Source: an uncultured Collinsella sp.
GTDB lineage: Bacteria; Actinomycetota; Coriobacteriia; Coriobacteriales; Coriobacteriaceae
Reading direction: 5' to 3'
Assembly (NCBI GenBank): GCA_900541205.1
Contig: UQIV01000015.1
Location: forward strand, 1 to 61,958
DNA length: 61,958 nucleotides
The notes beneath the pieces are model-generated. The model ran no database searches. It saw only the letters and a list, made by a program, of their open reading frames with translations, and had not been told where the DNA came from. Position 1 is the first letter of the stretch, and each line of letters opens with the position of its first letter. This document shows positions 1-8,921 of this stretch, piece by piece. The position numbers and the translations under genes were made by a program.

Positions 1-407
1 GGAGCTAGTTCCGCGTTGCGCTAGCTGCGGAAACGCGGGGTCCGTTCAGGCTGTTGCGTTGAGATTGAAAATCAACCTAGTTTTGTAGCGAATTCTCAAT
101 TCTCTTGACATTTACTCAGATTTGCCTTCGTTTATTCGTTATCTAATTTTTGTTTCTGCTGGTAATTTAGTTGCCTAATATTTTTTAATGGCATTAGATT
201 TATTTGCACAACATTTTGCTCAAGAGCATGCGTCCTGTGAACGGTCGAAAATCGACCGTGAACGGTAAATCATTAACCGGGAGGAATAGACTACCAAATT
301 GATGGGAATATCTTTAACACATCGGTGGTTAGAAGCATGATGTTCAGACAACGTTATTTGATTTTTCGCGCAGATTTTAGGTATCAATTCACCCAAATCG
401 CCAGAGG
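1..407. other. Gene-free AT-rich contig edge
   Basis: I see no supportable gene here. The stretch is clearly more AT-rich than the rest of the window between about 80 and 400. A small inverted repeat (AGCTAG...CTAGCT) lies at 3-24 and a short palindrome, ACGGTCGA-AAA-TCGACCGT, near 241-259. A TTGACA hexamer at 105-110 has no well-placed -10 partner. The only open frames are short and have no family resemblance. Confidence 0.5.
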
Positions 408-441
408 CCACCGCAAAGGAGCCTGCTCCCTTTGTGGTAGT
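408..441. repeat. Family B palindrome, copy 1
   Basis: A short hairpin, CCACCGCAAAGG...CCCTTTGTGGTAG, lies just past the HAD gene's 3' end. It is a divergent copy of the CCACCACAAAGG-loop-CCCTTTGTGGTGG repeat seen at 1371, 2961 and 17621. It may act as the HAD gene's transcription terminator. Confidence 0.7.
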
Positions 442-455
442 TCTCCCCCCCGGCG

Positions 456-1277
456 CTACAGCAGATGTTCCTCGATAAAGATCGCGATGCCGTCTTTGTC
501 GTTACTCGCGGTTACAAAGTCGGCGGCGGAGCGGGTGGCATCGCTGCCATTTGCCATGGCCACGCCCACGCCGGCGTCGGCCACCATGCAGGTGTCGTTG
601 TCCGCATCGCCAAACACGCAGATGTCCTGGAGCTCCATGTCGTTGAGCTCCGCCACGCGCACAAGGCCGCGCGTCTTGGACACGCGCGGATCCATGAACT
701 CGTAGAGCCGCTGCGTGGTTTGCAGAGCCGCCGCCTTAACAGTGTCATCGGCAAACGTCGACGCCCGCTCAATCACCTGCGGCATCACCTCGGGCGCCAT
801 GGTAAACATCACCTTGGGCTGCGGCTCGCGCAAAAACTCGGCAAAATCGACCACCTGGTAGGGCACGCCGTCGACGCGCGACAGGTGCTCGACGCACGCG
901 TTGCTCTCGGGCACGTAGAACACGCCGTCTCGGGGGCAGACGGGCGTTGCCGGAAGGTCCGCCATGTGCTTGCAGATGCGCGCGATGGTCTCGCCCGGCA
1001 GCGGATAGCTCAGCTCGTTGATGTCGTGCGTGCGGTCAATGACCTCGGCGCCACCGCAGCCCACGAGCACGTCCACCAGGCTTTCGATGCCCCAGAGCTC
1101 GTACATGGCCTCGGTCGCATGGGCGTCGCGCCCGGTGCACAGGCCAAAGAGCACGCCGCGCTCGCGCAGGGCGCGGATCGCCGCCACGGTGCGCGGGGAC
1201 ACCGTGTGCTGGCTCGTGAGCAGCGTGCCGTCGATATCGCAGAACACGGCTTTGATGTGGCTGAAGGTGGTGTCCAT
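456..1277 (-). CDS. Cof-type HAD-superfamily phosphatase
   Basis: This 273-aa protein is a cytoplasmic HAD phosphatase of the Cof/YidA type, probably acting on small sugar phosphates or similar metabolites. Motif I is CDIDGTLLTS near residues 14-23, with the nucleophile and acid/base aspartates. Motif IV is FGDADNDTCMV near 225-235. Between them is the alpha/beta cap domain typical of the C2B subgroup, and the length is normal. The start is supported by AAAGG seven bases upstream. The gene is monocistronic and flanked on both sides by family B palindromes. The substrate cannot be read from the sequence. Confidence 0.88.
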   Translation of the reverse strand: MDTTFSHIKAVFCDIDGTLLTSQHTVSPRTVAAIRALRERGVLFGLCTGRDAHATEAMYELWGIESLVDVLVGCGGAEVIDRTHDINELSYPLPGETIARICKHMADLPATPVCPRDGVFYVPESNACVEHLSRVDGVPYQVVDFAEFLREPQPKVMFTMAPEVMPQVIERASTFADDTVKAAALQTTQRLYEFMDPRVSKTRGLVRVAELNDMELQDICVFGDADNDTCMVADAGVGVAMANGSDATRSAADFVTASNDKDGIAIFIEEHLL

Positions 1278-1370
1278 GGGGACCTTTCTGGGTTGTGCGG
1301 CGGTGTGGGGTGTATTCGTGAACGGCGTACATGGTATACCAAGGCGCAGCCGCGGTCTGCCAAAGCAAAA

Positions 1371-1404
1371 ACCACCACAAAGGTGCCTAGCCCCTTTGTG
1401 GTGG
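1371..1404. repeat. Family B palindrome, copy 2
   Basis: The hairpin ACCACCACAAAGG / CCCTTTGTGGTGG has a loop of TGCCTAGC type. It is preceded by CAAAGCAAAA, a lead-in shared with the copy at 2961, so the repeat unit extends beyond the stem. Confidence 0.85.
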
Positions 1405-1436
1405 CCGGACTCGCAGGATAACCTGGCCCGGGGCGC

Positions 1437-1501
1437 AAACCATCACAACATTCGACGTTATTCGGCAAAATCGCGATTTTCGCTGAATGTTGTGATGGTT
1501 T
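1437..1501. repeat. Family A palindrome, copy 1
   Basis: The 17-bp arms AAACCATCACAACATTC (1437-1453) and GAATGTTGTGATGGTTT (1485-1501) form a perfect inverted repeat around a shorter inner stem. The right arm abuts the MFS stop codon at 1502. The same element recurs at 5667 and 6909. Confidence 0.9.
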
Positions 1502-2788
1502 TTACTGCTTTGCGGCACGATCCAAGTGCCGGCGGCCAAACAACAGCAACGCCGCGGGAACTGCCGTCACGACCATACCCGCCCCTATGAGCGTCTGCTG
1601 CACGCCAAACGTCGCCGCCAGCCAGGGGGCAATCGCCAGCGGGGCCACGCCGGCAAACATATTGCCAAAGCCCATGACCGAGTTCACGCGACCGAGCTGC
1701 TCGAGCGGGGCCGTCGTTTGCACAATCGTGTTGTGGAGCGGGTTGACGACGCCCCAGGCCACACCCAGGGCAATCTGGCCGACGAGGGCCACGCCCACGT
1801 ACGGCGTCCCCACGTAGAGCAGGCTTCCCAGACCCACGGACATGAGCGCCACAAGCAGCGTCTTAAGGTTGACCAGGTGCGGCGGCAAGCGGAGCGCGAG
1901 CACGGCACCCAGCACCGCGCCCACACCGCTGGCCGACGAGAGCCAGCCCATCCATTCGACACCGACGTACAGGACATCGCGGTATAAGAACGACTCCAGC
2001 GGATCGAAGGCACCGTAACCAAAGTTCGAGAGGAAGATGATGCAGAACAGTAACGCGAGGACGCTGTTGGTGAAGACCGTCTTGATGCTGGTCGCGAAGG
2101 TGACGCGGGAAGATGTGTTGGGGTCGGGGCTTTGGCTGGCCTTATCCGACGCGATGTCGCCGATTGCGGGTTTGCCTTCGTGTGTGGCGGCCTGACCTGC
2201 ACTTTGCCTAAAGCCCCAACCAGCGACGAGCGCCAGCACTGTAAAGAGCATCATGAGCACGAACACCGCGCGCGACGACGCAGCCGCCGCGACAAAGCCG
2301 CCCAGCGTGGGGCCGACGATAATGCTCACGTTGGAGAACATGGCGATAGCGGAGTTGATGTCTTTGAGCTCGACGGGATCATCGGTGAGATATGCCGGAT
2401 AGGACGTGGCGACGGGCTGGGCGAATCCCATCGCAAAGCCCAGGAGCACCGCGCCGAGCAGGACGATGCCGGTCGCGCTGCCAAAAACGAGGATCGCCGC
2501 GCCGGTTGCCAGCGTGCCCACGGTGCTCAGCAAGAAATGACGGCGCGGGCCCCAAGCGTCAAGCGCCGCGCCACCCGCAAAGGACCCCAGAATCACGAAG
2601 ACGTTCATAAAGAGGACTGCCAGCGATGTCGCGACGACCGAAGCGTCGTCCGCATAGGTGAGCGTTCCGATGACGCCGATAAAGTAGCTGGTCTGAAAAC
2701 CGGTGTAGATGAGAAAGCGCATCGCCACCAGGCGCTTGGCCTGCACGGACAGCGATGATTGAGGCTTTGAGAGAAGAGATGCGAGCAT
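1502..2788 (-). CDS. MFS transporter (12 TM)
   Basis: This 428-aa inner-membrane protein has about twelve hydrophobic segments and the shape of a major facilitator drug/proton antiporter-type permease. A cytoplasmic loop of about 40 polar residues separates the two halves. The start at 2788 (MLASLLSK) is chosen because AAGGAG lies five bases upstream; an upstream in-frame ATG at 2827 has no ribosome site. The substrate is unknown. The gene stands alone, with a palindromic repeat touching its stop codon. Confidence 0.8.
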   Translation of the reverse strand: MLASLLSKPQSSLSVQAKRLVAMRFLIYTGFQTSYFIGVIGTLTYADDASVVATSLAVLFMNVFVILGSFAGGAALDAWGPRRHFLLSTVGTLATGAAILVFGSATGIVLLGAVLLGFAMGFAQPVATSYPAYLTDDPVELKDINSAIAMFSNVSIIVGPTLGGFVAAAASSRAVFVLMMLFTVLALVAGWGFRQSAGQAATHEGKPAIGDIASDKASQSPDPNTSSRVTFATSIKTVFTNSVLALLFCIIFLSNFGYGAFDPLESFLYRDVLYVGVEWMGWLSSASGVGAVLGAVLALRLPPHLVNLKTLLVALMSVGLGSLLYVGTPYVGVALVGQIALGVAWGVVNPLHNTIVQTTAPLEQLGRVNSVMGFGNMFAGVAPLAIAPWLAATFGVQQTLIGAGMVVTAVPAALLLFGRRHLDRAAKQ

Positions 2789-2960
2789 GGAGACTCCTTG
2801 TTTCATACGAATACGGACGGCGGGCATTCGCCACCGTCTGTCAAATCAATCTATCCGCATGAAACACTAAGGACGCATCAAGCCCCTTCTCTCCGTTTTC
2901 GCCCGTCATGAACTAGTTGGTAGATTGTAAGGCATGTCCCATACATCTACCAAAGCAAAA

Positions 2961-2994
2961 ACCACCACAAAGATGCCTGTCCCCTTTGTGGTGG
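2961..2994. repeat. Family B palindrome, copy 3
   Basis: A perfect-stem copy of CCACCACAAAG...CTTTGTGGTGG with the loop ATGCCTGTCCC. The preceding ACCAAAGCAAAA is shared with copy 2. It lies in the gap between the MFS promoter side and the moaC-mobB 3' end. Confidence 0.88.
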
Positions 2995-3073
2995 AAATGA
3001 CGTTTGCTCAGATAAAACAGCCAAAACAAACCTGTCCCTTTTTGGCATGTTATGGCAACGCAGCGAGCCGGTT

Positions 3074-3159
3074 CCAAGTGCCCCAGGTCGCCCCGAAAGA
3101 GGAGCGACGCGTACTTTGGTACGCGAGCGACGGCTTGAGGGGCGAGATGGGGTGCTTGG
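3074..3159. repeat. Nested hairpin at the moaC-mobB 3' end
   Basis: The outer arms CCAAGTGCCCC (3074-3084) and GGGGTGCTTGG (3149-3159) pair with G-U wobbles. An AGGT/AGAT internal loop follows, then CGCCCC/GGGGCG, a large asymmetric interior containing GAGCGAC on both sides, and a terminal GCGTAC-TTTG-GTACGC hairpin. It lies 13 bp past the stop of moaC-mobB (minus strand). It could be a 3'-end structure or a mobile palindrome; no second copy is visible here. Confidence 0.55.
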
Positions 3160-3172
3160 GGCCGGCGCAGCG

Positions 3173-4474
3173 TCAAGCCTGAAGGTGGTCTTGGATAAGA
3201 TCGCAGATGGCTCGGGCGTCGTTGATGTTGATGGCTCGGGTCGCAAAGCCGGCGTCGAATGCCTGACGCGCCAGGGCCTCGTTGCAGGCAAGAGCCAGCG
3301 TGTGACCGTCGACCAGGTCGAGCGAGCTCTTGCCGCGCAGACGGTCGACACCGGAGCGCGCGACCACGATGTTGTCGAAGCCCTCGGTCTTGTAGCCCTC
3401 GATAATCACCACGTCGACATCGTTGTAGCGCGACAGCAGCTCGCGCGCGGGCATCTCGTCCTCCTCGCGCGTGTCGGCGTACTCCGCCCAACGCGTGGCA
3501 CAGATGAGGCCCACGTGCTTGGATCCGGCCTGGTGGTGGCGCCAGGTGTCCTTAGCGGGCACATCGATATCAAAGCCGTGGTGCCCATGATGCTTGAGCG
3601 AACCCACGCGCAGGCCGCGGCGGGTGAGCTCGGCGATAACCTTCTCGACGAGCGTGGTCTTGCCCGAGTTTTGGTAGCCGATAAACGCGATCGCGGGGAC
3701 GGCCGGAGTGGGAGCTGCGGACGCGACAGCGACGGGTGCGTTCGCGGGCGCGTTGCCGTCTGCGGCAGCAGCCTCAACAGCAGCAACCTGACGCTCTGCG
3801 CGATCCCACACGCCCGAGCGGCCGCCCTCCTTGTGCAGCAGGCGAACGTCGACGATCTCCATACCGCGATCGACCGCCTTGCACATGTCGTAGATGGTCA
3901 AGCATGCGGCACTCGCCCCAGTCAGGGCCTCCATCTCAATACCCGTCTTGCCCGTCACGCCGGCCGTAACCAGTACGTGAAAGCCAACCTGCCCGTCCGC
4001 GCGCGCCGGCGCCCAGCCCTCGGGCACGTCCTCGGCCGGCATCCCCGCCGGAGCGATGGGCGCAATGTCGCACTTGCTCTTGGTAATGAGCAACGGATGG
4101 CACATGGGGATGATATCGCTCGTGCGCTTGATGGCCATAATGCCCGCCACGCGCGCGCAGGCAAGCACGTCGCCCTTTTTGGCACGATCCTGCAGCACCA
4201 TGGCCTGTGTCTCGGGGTGCATGAGGATGGTGCCCTCGGCGATAGCGATGCGATGGGTCTCGGCCTTGTCGGACACATCGACCATGCGCACCTCGCCCTT
4301 GGCGTCCACGTGCGTCAACTCGTCGCGACGGGCGTCGCGGGCGGGCTCGGTGGCAGCGCTGGCAGTCGGCTGCGTGGACGCGTCGGCGTCGCTGTCAGTA
4401 GCCGTGACTTTGTGGGCAGACATCGCGGCCCTGCGAGCGGCCTTGGTGGCATCGGCGTACCTGCTCTTGGCCAT
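3173..4474 (-). CDS. moaC-mobB: MoaC-MobB fusion, molybdenum cofactor synthesis
   Basis: This 433-aa protein joins two molybdenum cofactor functions. Residues ~54-224 are MoaC (cyclic pyranopterin monophosphate synthase), including the MCHPL and KTGIEMEALTGAS stretches. An Ala/Pro-rich linker follows at ~225-258. Residues ~261-433 are MobB, a GTP-binding protein tied to guanine-dinucleotide cofactor formation, with Walker A GYQNSGKTT at ~266-274. The start at 4474 has GGAGG eight bases upstream and lies 4 bp after the moaA stop, so the two genes form an operon. The first 50 residues are polar and probably disordered. Confidence 0.92.
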   Translation of the reverse strand: MAKSRYADATKAARRAAMSAHKVTATDSDADASTQPTASAATEPARDARRDELTHVDAKGEVRMVDVSDKAETHRIAIAEGTILMHPETQAMVLQDRAKKGDVLACARVAGIMAIKRTSDIIPMCHPLLITKSKCDIAPIAPAGMPAEDVPEGWAPARADGQVGFHVLVTAGVTGKTGIEMEALTGASAACLTIYDMCKAVDRGMEIVDVRLLHKEGGRSGVWDRAERQVAAVEAAAADGNAPANAPVAVASAAPTPAVPAIAFIGYQNSGKTTLVEKVIAELTRRGLRVGSLKHHGHHGFDIDVPAKDTWRHHQAGSKHVGLICATRWAEYADTREEDEMPARELLSRYNDVDVVIIEGYKTEGFDNIVVARSGVDRLRGKSSLDLVDGHTLALACNEALARQAFDAGFATRAININDARAICDLIQDHLQA

Positions 4475-4478
4475 ATGA

Positions 4479-5534
4479 TCATCCTCCGATTTGGGACATA
4501 AATCGTTGCGTGCCCTCAATTATCGCGTGTTCCTGCGGTTTGTGGGCCACGGCATCGCGCCAAATCGAAAGTACCTGCATATCATCACCACGGCGCAGCG
4601 CCTCACGCACCGAATACTCGGCATCGCTGAACAGGCACGGACGCACGTTGCCATCGGCCGTCAGGCGCAAACGGTTGCAATTCGCACAAAAATGGTTGGA
4701 CATGGCACTGATGAAGCCGACCGTTCCCGCCGCACCCGGAAAGTGCCAATAGCGCGCAGGTCCCGCGCCGGCAGGAGCGTCGTTGATGTCGAGCGGCTCG
4801 AGCTCGCCCAGTCCCGCCGCGGCGGCCCCGGCATTGATGCGCGCCCGCAACTCGTCGCTCGGAACGGTATCGCTTGCGTCCCACAGCTCGGGATTGAGCG
4901 CGGGCGCATGCGGGTCCACAGCGCAATGCGAGCTCGTGCGCTCGTCGCCGATGGGCATGTATTCGATAAAGCGCAGGTGGATGGGTCGGTCGACGGTCAG
5001 TCGTGCGAGGGCCGCCACATCCTGGTTGAGCCGGCGCACTACAACGCAGTTGACCTTAACGGGCTCAAAGCCCCAAGCCAGCGCCGCGTCGATGCCCGCC
5101 ATGGTCTGCTCGAGTCGGCCCAGACGCGTGATCTTTCCAAAGAGCGTAGGGTCGAGCGTGTCGAGCGAGATGTTGACGCGGTTAAGACCGGCATCTTTGA
5201 GCTGCGGCGCCAGCTTGGGCAGCAGGGCGCCGTTGGTGGTAAGCGAGATGTCCTCGATCTGCGGAATCGCGCGGATGTCACGAATGAGCGGAATGATACG
5301 GCGGCTGACCAGCGGCTCGCCACCCGTCAGGCGCACGCGGCGAATGCCCTCCCCCGCCACCAGGCGCACAAAGCGGGCGATTTCCTCGGCGCTGAGCAGC
5401 TCGTCGTGCGCGCGGGGCGCCACGCCATCGGCCGGCATGCAGTAAATGCAGCGGAAATTGCACTTGTCGGTAACGGCAATGCGCAGGTAGTTGATATCGC
5501 GGCCAAAGCCGTCATGTTGCACGTGCCCGTCCAT
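4479..5534 (-). CDS. moaA: GTP 3',8-cyclase MoaA
   Basis: This 351-aa radical SAM enzyme starts molybdenum cofactor synthesis by converting GTP to 3',8-cyclo-7,8-dihydro-GTP, the substrate for MoaC. The N-terminal cluster motif is CNFRCIYC near residues 26-33. The second 4Fe-4S site is FCANCNRLRL plus the later RPC. The C-terminus ends in GG as in characterised MoaA. GGAGGG precedes the start. The gene is upstream of and nearly touching moaC-mobB, so steps one and two are co-transcribed. Confidence 0.96.
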   Translation of the reverse strand: MDGHVQHDGFGRDINYLRIAVTDKCNFRCIYCMPADGVAPRAHDELLSAEEIARFVRLVAGEGIRRVRLTGGEPLVSRRIIPLIRDIRAIPQIEDISLTTNGALLPKLAPQLKDAGLNRVNISLDTLDPTLFGKITRLGRLEQTMAGIDAALAWGFEPVKVNCVVVRRLNQDVAALARLTVDRPIHLRFIEYMPIGDERTSSHCAVDPHAPALNPELWDASDTVPSDELRARINAGAAAAGLGELEPLDINDAPAGAGPARYWHFPGAAGTVGFISAMSNHFCANCNRLRLTADGNVRPCLFSDAEYSVREALRRGDDMQVLSIWRDAVAHKPQEHAIIEGTQRFMSQIGG

Positions 5535-5666
5535 GCAGCCCTCCCCTCACGCGGCGTTTTATTCTTCGGAAAACATAATACCCCACGAGAGAATCATGCC
5601 GACACCCGTACGACAGGACAGGTCGCTTCGAGCAAGACCGGCTTCCCAAGCCCATCCTCAGCACGC

Positions 5667-5731
5667 AAACCATCACAACATTCGATGCTTTTCCCGATTT
5701 TGGCGAAAAACGTCGAATGTTGTGATGGTTT
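5667..5731. repeat. Family A palindrome, copy 2
   Basis: The 19-bp perfect arms begin AAACCATCACAACATTCGA at 5667 and end with its complement at 5731. The central part (TGCTTTTCCCGATTTTGGCGAAAAACG) forms a further short stem, CTTTT/AAAA type. It lies between the moaA start and the 3' end of the next gene. Confidence 0.92.
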
Positions 5732-5769
5732 ACCTGCCCACAGCACCCCGTAGAAGGGCCAAAGCGTCC

Positions 5770-6807
5770 CTAAAGGCCGCCGTCCCAGTGCCGAATCACG
5801 AATTCTCGCAGGTCATTCTGACGTTTCTGGAATGTCTCGCTTCGGTCGCACTTGAGGCCCATAGCGAGCGCGATGGCGTTCATCGCCCGGTGCAATTGCA
5901 GCTGGTGGGCAAACTGAGTCCCGGTGAGGACGATCATCCTAAAGCCCAGCGCGCTCAGCACGGTCATACGCTCCGCATCCGACGCGCTGCGCTGTTTATC
6001 AAGATGGTCCGAGCCGTTGTATTCAATCCCCGTACCGCTTGCAGGCGCATATACGTCAATCTCGAAATACCCGGACTTAGCGAGATATTTGAACTCGTTG
6101 GGAACATCGACCCGATGGTTGAGCTCGATCTTGGCGTATCCCAGCCCGCCCTGAGAACGTTTCGCTGCGACCATGATTGCGGTGGCCGTCTCCATGGGCG
6201 ACCGCGCGCCGTCGTGCACGCGCTTGAGCACGGCGGCCGCGCGTATAGCCCCCTGACGAGATCGATTCTCACTGCAATAAGCAATCAAGTCGGCAACGGT
6301 ATACCTCTGCCCCATCTCGATATAATCGCCTGTCGACAGATGATTCAAATGGTATCGGGCGCAGATTTCATACCCATATTCCAGCTGCTCGGGCTCGCTC
6401 ATCCACGAACCCGCCTGGACAAAGCACATGGCCTCATCAACCACCAGAAGGCCCTCCGCCACCTCGATAAGATGGCCTGGAGGTATCGGCGCCCCAAACA
6501 CGTGGCACCTAAATCCAGCCGGCGTCGAGCGCTCAAAATCGAAGTTGACAAGCGTGTCGACATGATCGAGCTCTTCTCGTGGAATACCAAGCGAGACCAG
6601 ATAGTCGGCAACGATCCCAACCGCCGCTGAAGCCCTCAGCCCCTTGGCATCGAGCCCCAATTTGGGCAGGCTCGCGGTCGGCTCCGCCTCGTTAGCAAGC
6701 GAGTCCTCATCGTATAGGCTGCTTGCTCGCGAGAGCAGCTCGGACGGGCGCGCCACGTTGTGGTACAGCCAGGCAGTCTTATGGGACAGGACGATCGGCA
6801 GGTCCAT
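5770..6807 (-). CDS. Hypothetical protein, AbiEi/DUF559-like
   Basis: I do not recognise a named family with certainty in this 345-aa soluble protein. The layout recalls actinobacterial proteins with an AbiEi-type N-terminal region and a C-terminal Vsr/DUF559-like nuclease fold. Around residues 245-300 the order is FEIDVYAP, GIEYNGSDH, a DAERMTVLSALGFRMI helix and a strand VLTGTQF, which suits a PD-(D/E)XK-like core. GGAGGG supports the start. The gene sits alone between two nearly identical family A palindromes (5667 and 6909), so it may be a cargo or passenger gene. No partner toxin or antitoxin is adjacent. Confidence 0.6.
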   Translation of the reverse strand: MDLPIVLSHKTAWLYHNVARPSELLSRASSLYDEDSLANEAEPTASLPKLGLDAKGLRASAAVGIVADYLVSLGIPREELDHVDTLVNFDFERSTPAGFRCHVFGAPIPPGHLIEVAEGLLVVDEAMCFVQAGSWMSEPEQLEYGYEICARYHLNHLSTGDYIEMGQRYTVADLIAYCSENRSRQGAIRAAAVLKRVHDGARSPMETATAIMVAAKRSQGGLGYAKIELNHRVDVPNEFKYLAKSGYFEIDVYAPASGTGIEYNGSDHLDKQRSASDAERMTVLSALGFRMIVLTGTQFAHQLQLHRAMNAIALAMGLKCDRSETFQKRQNDLREFVIRHWDGGL

Positions 6808-6908
6808 GAGCCCTCCAATGGAGTCGGATAACCAACCTTATTCCCCTGCCCACGAGTCCGCACACCTTCGTGCGCAAGAAAGCGATTCCACCCGGTCAAG
6901 GGGCAGAA

Positions 6909-6973
6909 AAACCATCACAACATTCGATGCTTTTCCCGTTTTTGGCAAAAAACGTCGAATGTTGTGATGGTTT
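6909..6973. repeat. Family A palindrome, copy 3
   Basis: The 19-bp perfect arms match copy 2, and only a few central bases differ. It lies 50 bp downstream of the ABC transporter stop and 100 bp upstream of the hypothetical gene at 5770-6807. Confidence 0.92.
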
Positions 6974-7022
6974 GAGGCGAGGTGAGGGGCACGGAGGGGT
7001 CAAAGCATCGCGCTCGAACGGG

Positions 7023-8921
7023 TTAATCCAACTCTTTTAAGCCATGCGCCAGCTGCCAGTACTCGCCGTGCTGGGCGAGCAACTCTTCGTGCGTGCCGCG
7101 CTCGATGATGCGGCCGTGTTCGAGGACCATGATGGCGTCGGCATCGCGGACGGTGGACAGGCGGTGCGCGATCATAAAGGTGGTGCGTCCGCGCATGATG
7201 CGATCCATACCGCGCTCGATGAGCTTTTCGGTACGCGTGTCGATGGAGCTCGTGGCCTCGTCCAGGATGAGCACCGGCGGGTCGGCGACGGCCACGCGCG
7301 CAATGGCAAGCAGCTGGCGCTGGCCCTGCGACAGGTTGGCGCCATCGGCCGTGACCGGCGTGTCGTAGCCCCGCGGCAGGCGGCGGATAAACGAATCCGC
7401 GCAGGCGGCCTCGGCAGCGGCGCGCACCTCTTCGTCGGTCGCGTCGAGCTTGCCAAAGCGGATGTTCTGCGCAATGGTGCCGCTAAACAGGTGCGTGTCC
7501 TGCAGCACAATGCCGAGCGACCCGCGCAAGCTGGCCTTGGCAATGTGCTTGACGTCGATGCCGTCGTACGTGATCTCGCCGTCATCGACCTCGTAGAAGC
7601 GGTTGATGAGGTTGGTGATGGTCGTCTTTCCGGCGCCCGTCGAGCCCACAAAGGCGATCTTTTGCCCCGGTTTGGCGAACAGGTTGAGGTCCGTGAGCAC
7701 GCGGGTGCCTGGCACGTAAGAAAAGTCCACGACATGGAAGCGCACGTCGCCGGCAAGCGGGACCAAGCCGCACGTGAGCTCGGTGCCGTCGGCAGCCACC
7801 GCGCGGCCCAACTCATCAACGGCTGCCACGTCATGCAAATGCCCGTACGCGCCCACGCCCTGGCCCTCGGGAATCTTCCACGCCCACGCGGCGTCGCCCG
7901 TCTGCACCAGCTCCACGCAGCCCTCGTCCACCTCGGGTTTAAGGTCCATAGCCGCAAACAGGCGCTCGGCACCGGCCAACGCGTTGAGCAAGAAGTTGCC
8001 AAGCTGCGTAAACTGGTTGATGGGCATGGCGGCTTGGCGCACAAAGACCAGGTAGCTTGCAAGCGCGCCCACGTCGGCGAGTCCCTTGATGCAGAGCATG
8101 CCGCCCGCCACGGCGACGATGGCATAGTTGACGTAGCCGATCACGACGGTCATGGGCACCATGGAGTTGGCATAGCTCACGGCGGCGGTGCCGGTGCGGC
8201 GAAGCTCGTCGTTGCGGCAGGTGAAGCCGGCGACATTCGCTGCCTCGCGGTTAAAGACCTTGATGACCTTTTGGCCCGAGACCATCTCTTCGATATATCC
8301 GTCCAGATCGCCAAGCGATGCCTGCTGGGCGGCAAAGAAGCGCTTAGAGCGCGCGCCCGAGTAGCGCGCGTACAGCACAATGGCCGCATCGCACACGAGC
8401 GTGATAATCGTGAGCTGCCAGTTAAGGATGATGAGCATGGCCGTAGTGCCCACAACCTGAATGGCGGCCTGAATCACGTTGGCAAAGCTGTTGTTGAGCG
8501 CCTCGGAGACGGTGTCGACATCGTTGGTGAAAAAGCTCATGATGTCGCCCGAGCGCGTGCTGTCAAAATAACTGAGCGGCAGCGTCTGGATGTGCGCGAA
8601 CAGATCGCGGCGAATATCGGACACCACGCGTTGGGCCGCGCGCACCATAATCTGCGAGTAGCCCAGGGCCGAGAGCACGCCCGCGGCGTAGATGATCGCC
8701 GTCAGGATGACCTGCTTGGCGAGCAGTTCCTCCCCGCCCGTAGCCAAACCGTTAACGATGGGGCGCACCATGTAGGTGCCGGCGAGGCTCGCGATGGCGG
8801 CGACGGAGGCGAGCACGCCCACCGCGAGCAACGAGAACTTGGCATGCCCCATGTAGGAGAGCAAGCGGCGCACAGTGCGCTTGAGGTCGGCCGGGCGTGC
8901 TTGGGCTGCAGTCTTAGGCAT
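7023..8921 (-). CDS. ABC exporter subunit, canonical Walker B half
   Basis: This 632-aa half-transporter has six N-terminal membrane helices (~30-320) and a C-terminal nucleotide-binding domain. Walker A is GSTGAGKT, the signature is LSQGQ and Walker B is VLILDEATSSID with the catalytic Glu. The altered LSQGQ signature is what the partner of a degenerate subunit carries in heterodimeric exporters such as TM287/288. About 50 extra residues lie between the membrane and ATPase domains. The start at 8921 overlaps the upstream ABC gene by 8 bp and has GGGGGTG upstream, so the two are translationally coupled. It probably exports drugs, lipids or peptides. Confidence 0.9.
   Translation of the reverse strand: MPKTAAQARPADLKRTVRRLLSYMGHAKFSLLAVGVLASVAAIASLAGTYMVRPIVNGLATGGEELLAKQVILTAIIYAAGVLSALGYSQIMVRAAQRVVSDIRRDLFAHIQTLPLSYFDSTRSGDIMSFFTNDVDTVSEALNNSFANVIQAAIQVVGTTAMLIILNWQLTIITLVCDAAIVLYARYSGARSKRFFAAQQASLGDLDGYIEEMVSGQKVIKVFNREAANVAGFTCRNDELRRTGTAAVSYANSMVPMTVVIGYVNYAIVAVAGGMLCIKGLADVGALASYLVFVRQAAMPINQFTQLGNFLLNALAGAERLFAAMDLKPEVDEGCVELVQTGDAAWAWKIPEGQGVGAYGHLHDVAAVDELGRAVAADGTELTCGLVPLAGDVRFHVVDFSYVPGTRVLTDLNLFAKPGQKIAFVGSTGAGKTTITNLINRFYEVDDGEITYDGIDVKHIAKASLRGSLGIVLQDTHLFSGTIAQNIRFGKLDATDEEVRAAAEAACADSFIRRLPRGYDTPVTADGANLSQGQRQLLAIARVAVADPPVLILDEATSSIDTRTEKLIERGMDRIMRGRTTFMIAHRLSTVRDADAIMVLEHGRIIERGTHEELLAQHGEYWQLAHGLKELD

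Noticed and set aside
220..411. 63-aa minus-strand ORF near the contig edge
   Set aside because: No family resemblance and AT-rich non-coding composition; not supportable.
1437..6973. CRISPR-like spaced repeats
   Set aside because: The repeats are palindromic, kilobases apart and separated by genes, with no spacer array and no cas genes.
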